Assembly: GCA_003526845.1 (NCBI GenBank)
Contig: DPVM01000014.1
Span: 1-29,724 of the forward strand
Reading direction: 5' to 3'
Origin: Oscillospiraceae bacterium
GTDB lineage: Bacteria > Bacillota > Clostridia > Oscillospirales > Acutalibacteraceae
Length of the DNA stretch: 29,724 bases
The notes beneath the pieces were generated by a model, which was not told the DNA's origin, searched no databases, and worked only from the letters and a program-made list of their open reading frames with translations. This document shows, piece after piece, positions 29,493 to 29,724 of this stretch (the first letter of the stretch is position 1; each line of letters begins with the position of its first letter). The translations under genes and the position numbers were made by a program.

Positions 29493-29585
29493 TTACGGGT
29501 TTATAATGCAATTAAATCCGTAACATCGTTCTGTCAAGTCTTTAAGGTGGAGATTTGCGAAGCAAATACTACCGTGACTTGACAG
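29493..29585. repeat. Hairpin pair, including 55-base MITE-like palindrome
   Basis: The 268 bases after the tRNA terminator hold no gene. One hairpin pairs 29493-29503 with 29513-29523 (TTACGG core, one G-T pair). The next is larger: perfect 10-bp ends CTGTCAAGTC (29531-29540) and GACTTGACAG (29576-29585), with inner GGTGG/CTACC and a tip ATTTGC-GAA-GCAAAT. Terminal inverted repeats with an almost fully folded interior suggest a small non-autonomous repeat (MITE or REP-like). Confidence 0.5.
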
Positions 29586-29605
29586 GTTGATATAATCTGC
29601 CAATA

Positions 29606-29636
29606 CCTCGGAACATTCGTGTTCCGAGGCTTTTTT
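29606..29636 (+). terminator. Strong terminator with TTCG loop
   Basis: CCTCGGAACA (29606-29615), loop TTCG, TGTTCCGAGG (29620-29629), then C and six Ts. The stem is perfect and the tetraloop especially stable. It must belong to a transcript passing through this region. Confidence 0.88.
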
Positions 29637-29638
29637 AT

Positions 29639-29683
29639 GCCCGATTACTGCTTTTTACGGCGGTATTCGGGCACTTTTTCTTT
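29639..29683 (+). terminator. Second hairpin with T-run
   Basis: GCCCGA plus TAC (29639-29648) pairs with GTA plus TCGGGC (29663-29672) with one mismatch, then ACTTTTTCTTT. It backs up the terminator before it. The rest, up to 29724, shows nothing recognisable. Confidence 0.6.
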
Positions 29684-29724
29684 GCCTTAAAATATCGTGA
29701 GAGTCTTTGAGAGATTCTAAGAGA

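Noticed and set aside
1..29724. CRISPR arrays, rRNA genes and complete insertion sequences with transposase
   Set aside because: No regularly spaced repeats, rRNA sequence or DDE/HUH transposase was seen on either strand.

Overview
The window looks like the chromosome of a low-GC, anaerobic, spore-gene-carrying gut or rumen clostridium, most like the Ruminococcus/Oscillospiraceae group. The evidence is a SpoVT gene, a GH3 beta-glucosidase with swapped domains as known from Ruminococcus and Butyrivibrio, a clostridial feo operon with a FeoB-associated Cys-rich protein, and B12-dependent methionine synthesis with a separate reactivation protein. Species cannot be fixed from sequence alone.

Layout. 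(1) 1-2450: right end of one mobile element, with a hairpin-rich leader, a 12-codon peptide, a small conserved-looking protein and a large serine recombinase ending in a terminator. (2) 2548-15412: the central finding. spoVT is split. Its sporulation-type promoter and first ~33 codons are at 2615-2713, and the remaining codons are at 14966-15412. The split lies at the 8-bp sequence GGTGACCC, present once on each side (2705-2712 and 14966-14973). Removing the 12,261 bp between the copies rejoins the gene in frame into a 178-residue SpoVT, the length of Bacillus subtilis SpoVT. The intervening element ends with its own large serine recombinase, which has no stop codon at the right junction and reads straight into the SpoVT ligand-sensing half, giving a 740-aa fusion. 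In the excised circle the same gene would end on a 27-residue tail encoded by the element's left end, followed by a terminator at 2903.

The element's cargo is defence-like: a Fic AMP-transferase with winged helix and its own operator; a Vsr-like nuclease overlapping a cytosine-5 DNA methyltransferase; and a separately promoted operon of a small charged protein, a GHKL (MutL/MORC-like) ATPase and two poorly known proteins, which recalls MutL-type restriction systems such as mza but without a Z1 helicase. An oppositely oriented R-S-E ADP-ribosyltransferase, a structured RNA/DNA region, a frameshifted primase gene and a possible transfer-origin-like repeat follow.

(3) 15489-29724: ordinary chromosome. 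A YczE/YitT-type membrane protein; a GH27 glycosidase (minus strand); the feoA-feoA-feoB-Cys-rich-HMA iron operon with four inverted-repeat operators; a VanZ-family protein (minus) with an operator inside its promoter; the permuted GH3 enzyme; a metF - MetH reactivation - metH - rrf2 operon; tRNA-Gln(CTG); and a noncoding tail full of hairpins.

How they work together: the element resembles the skin/SPbeta type of 'sporulation-gene interrupters', here carrying anti-phage cargo and physically fusing its integrase to half of the interrupted regulator. The chromosome to the right handles ferrous iron uptake, plant-sugar hydrolysis and one-carbon/methionine metabolism.
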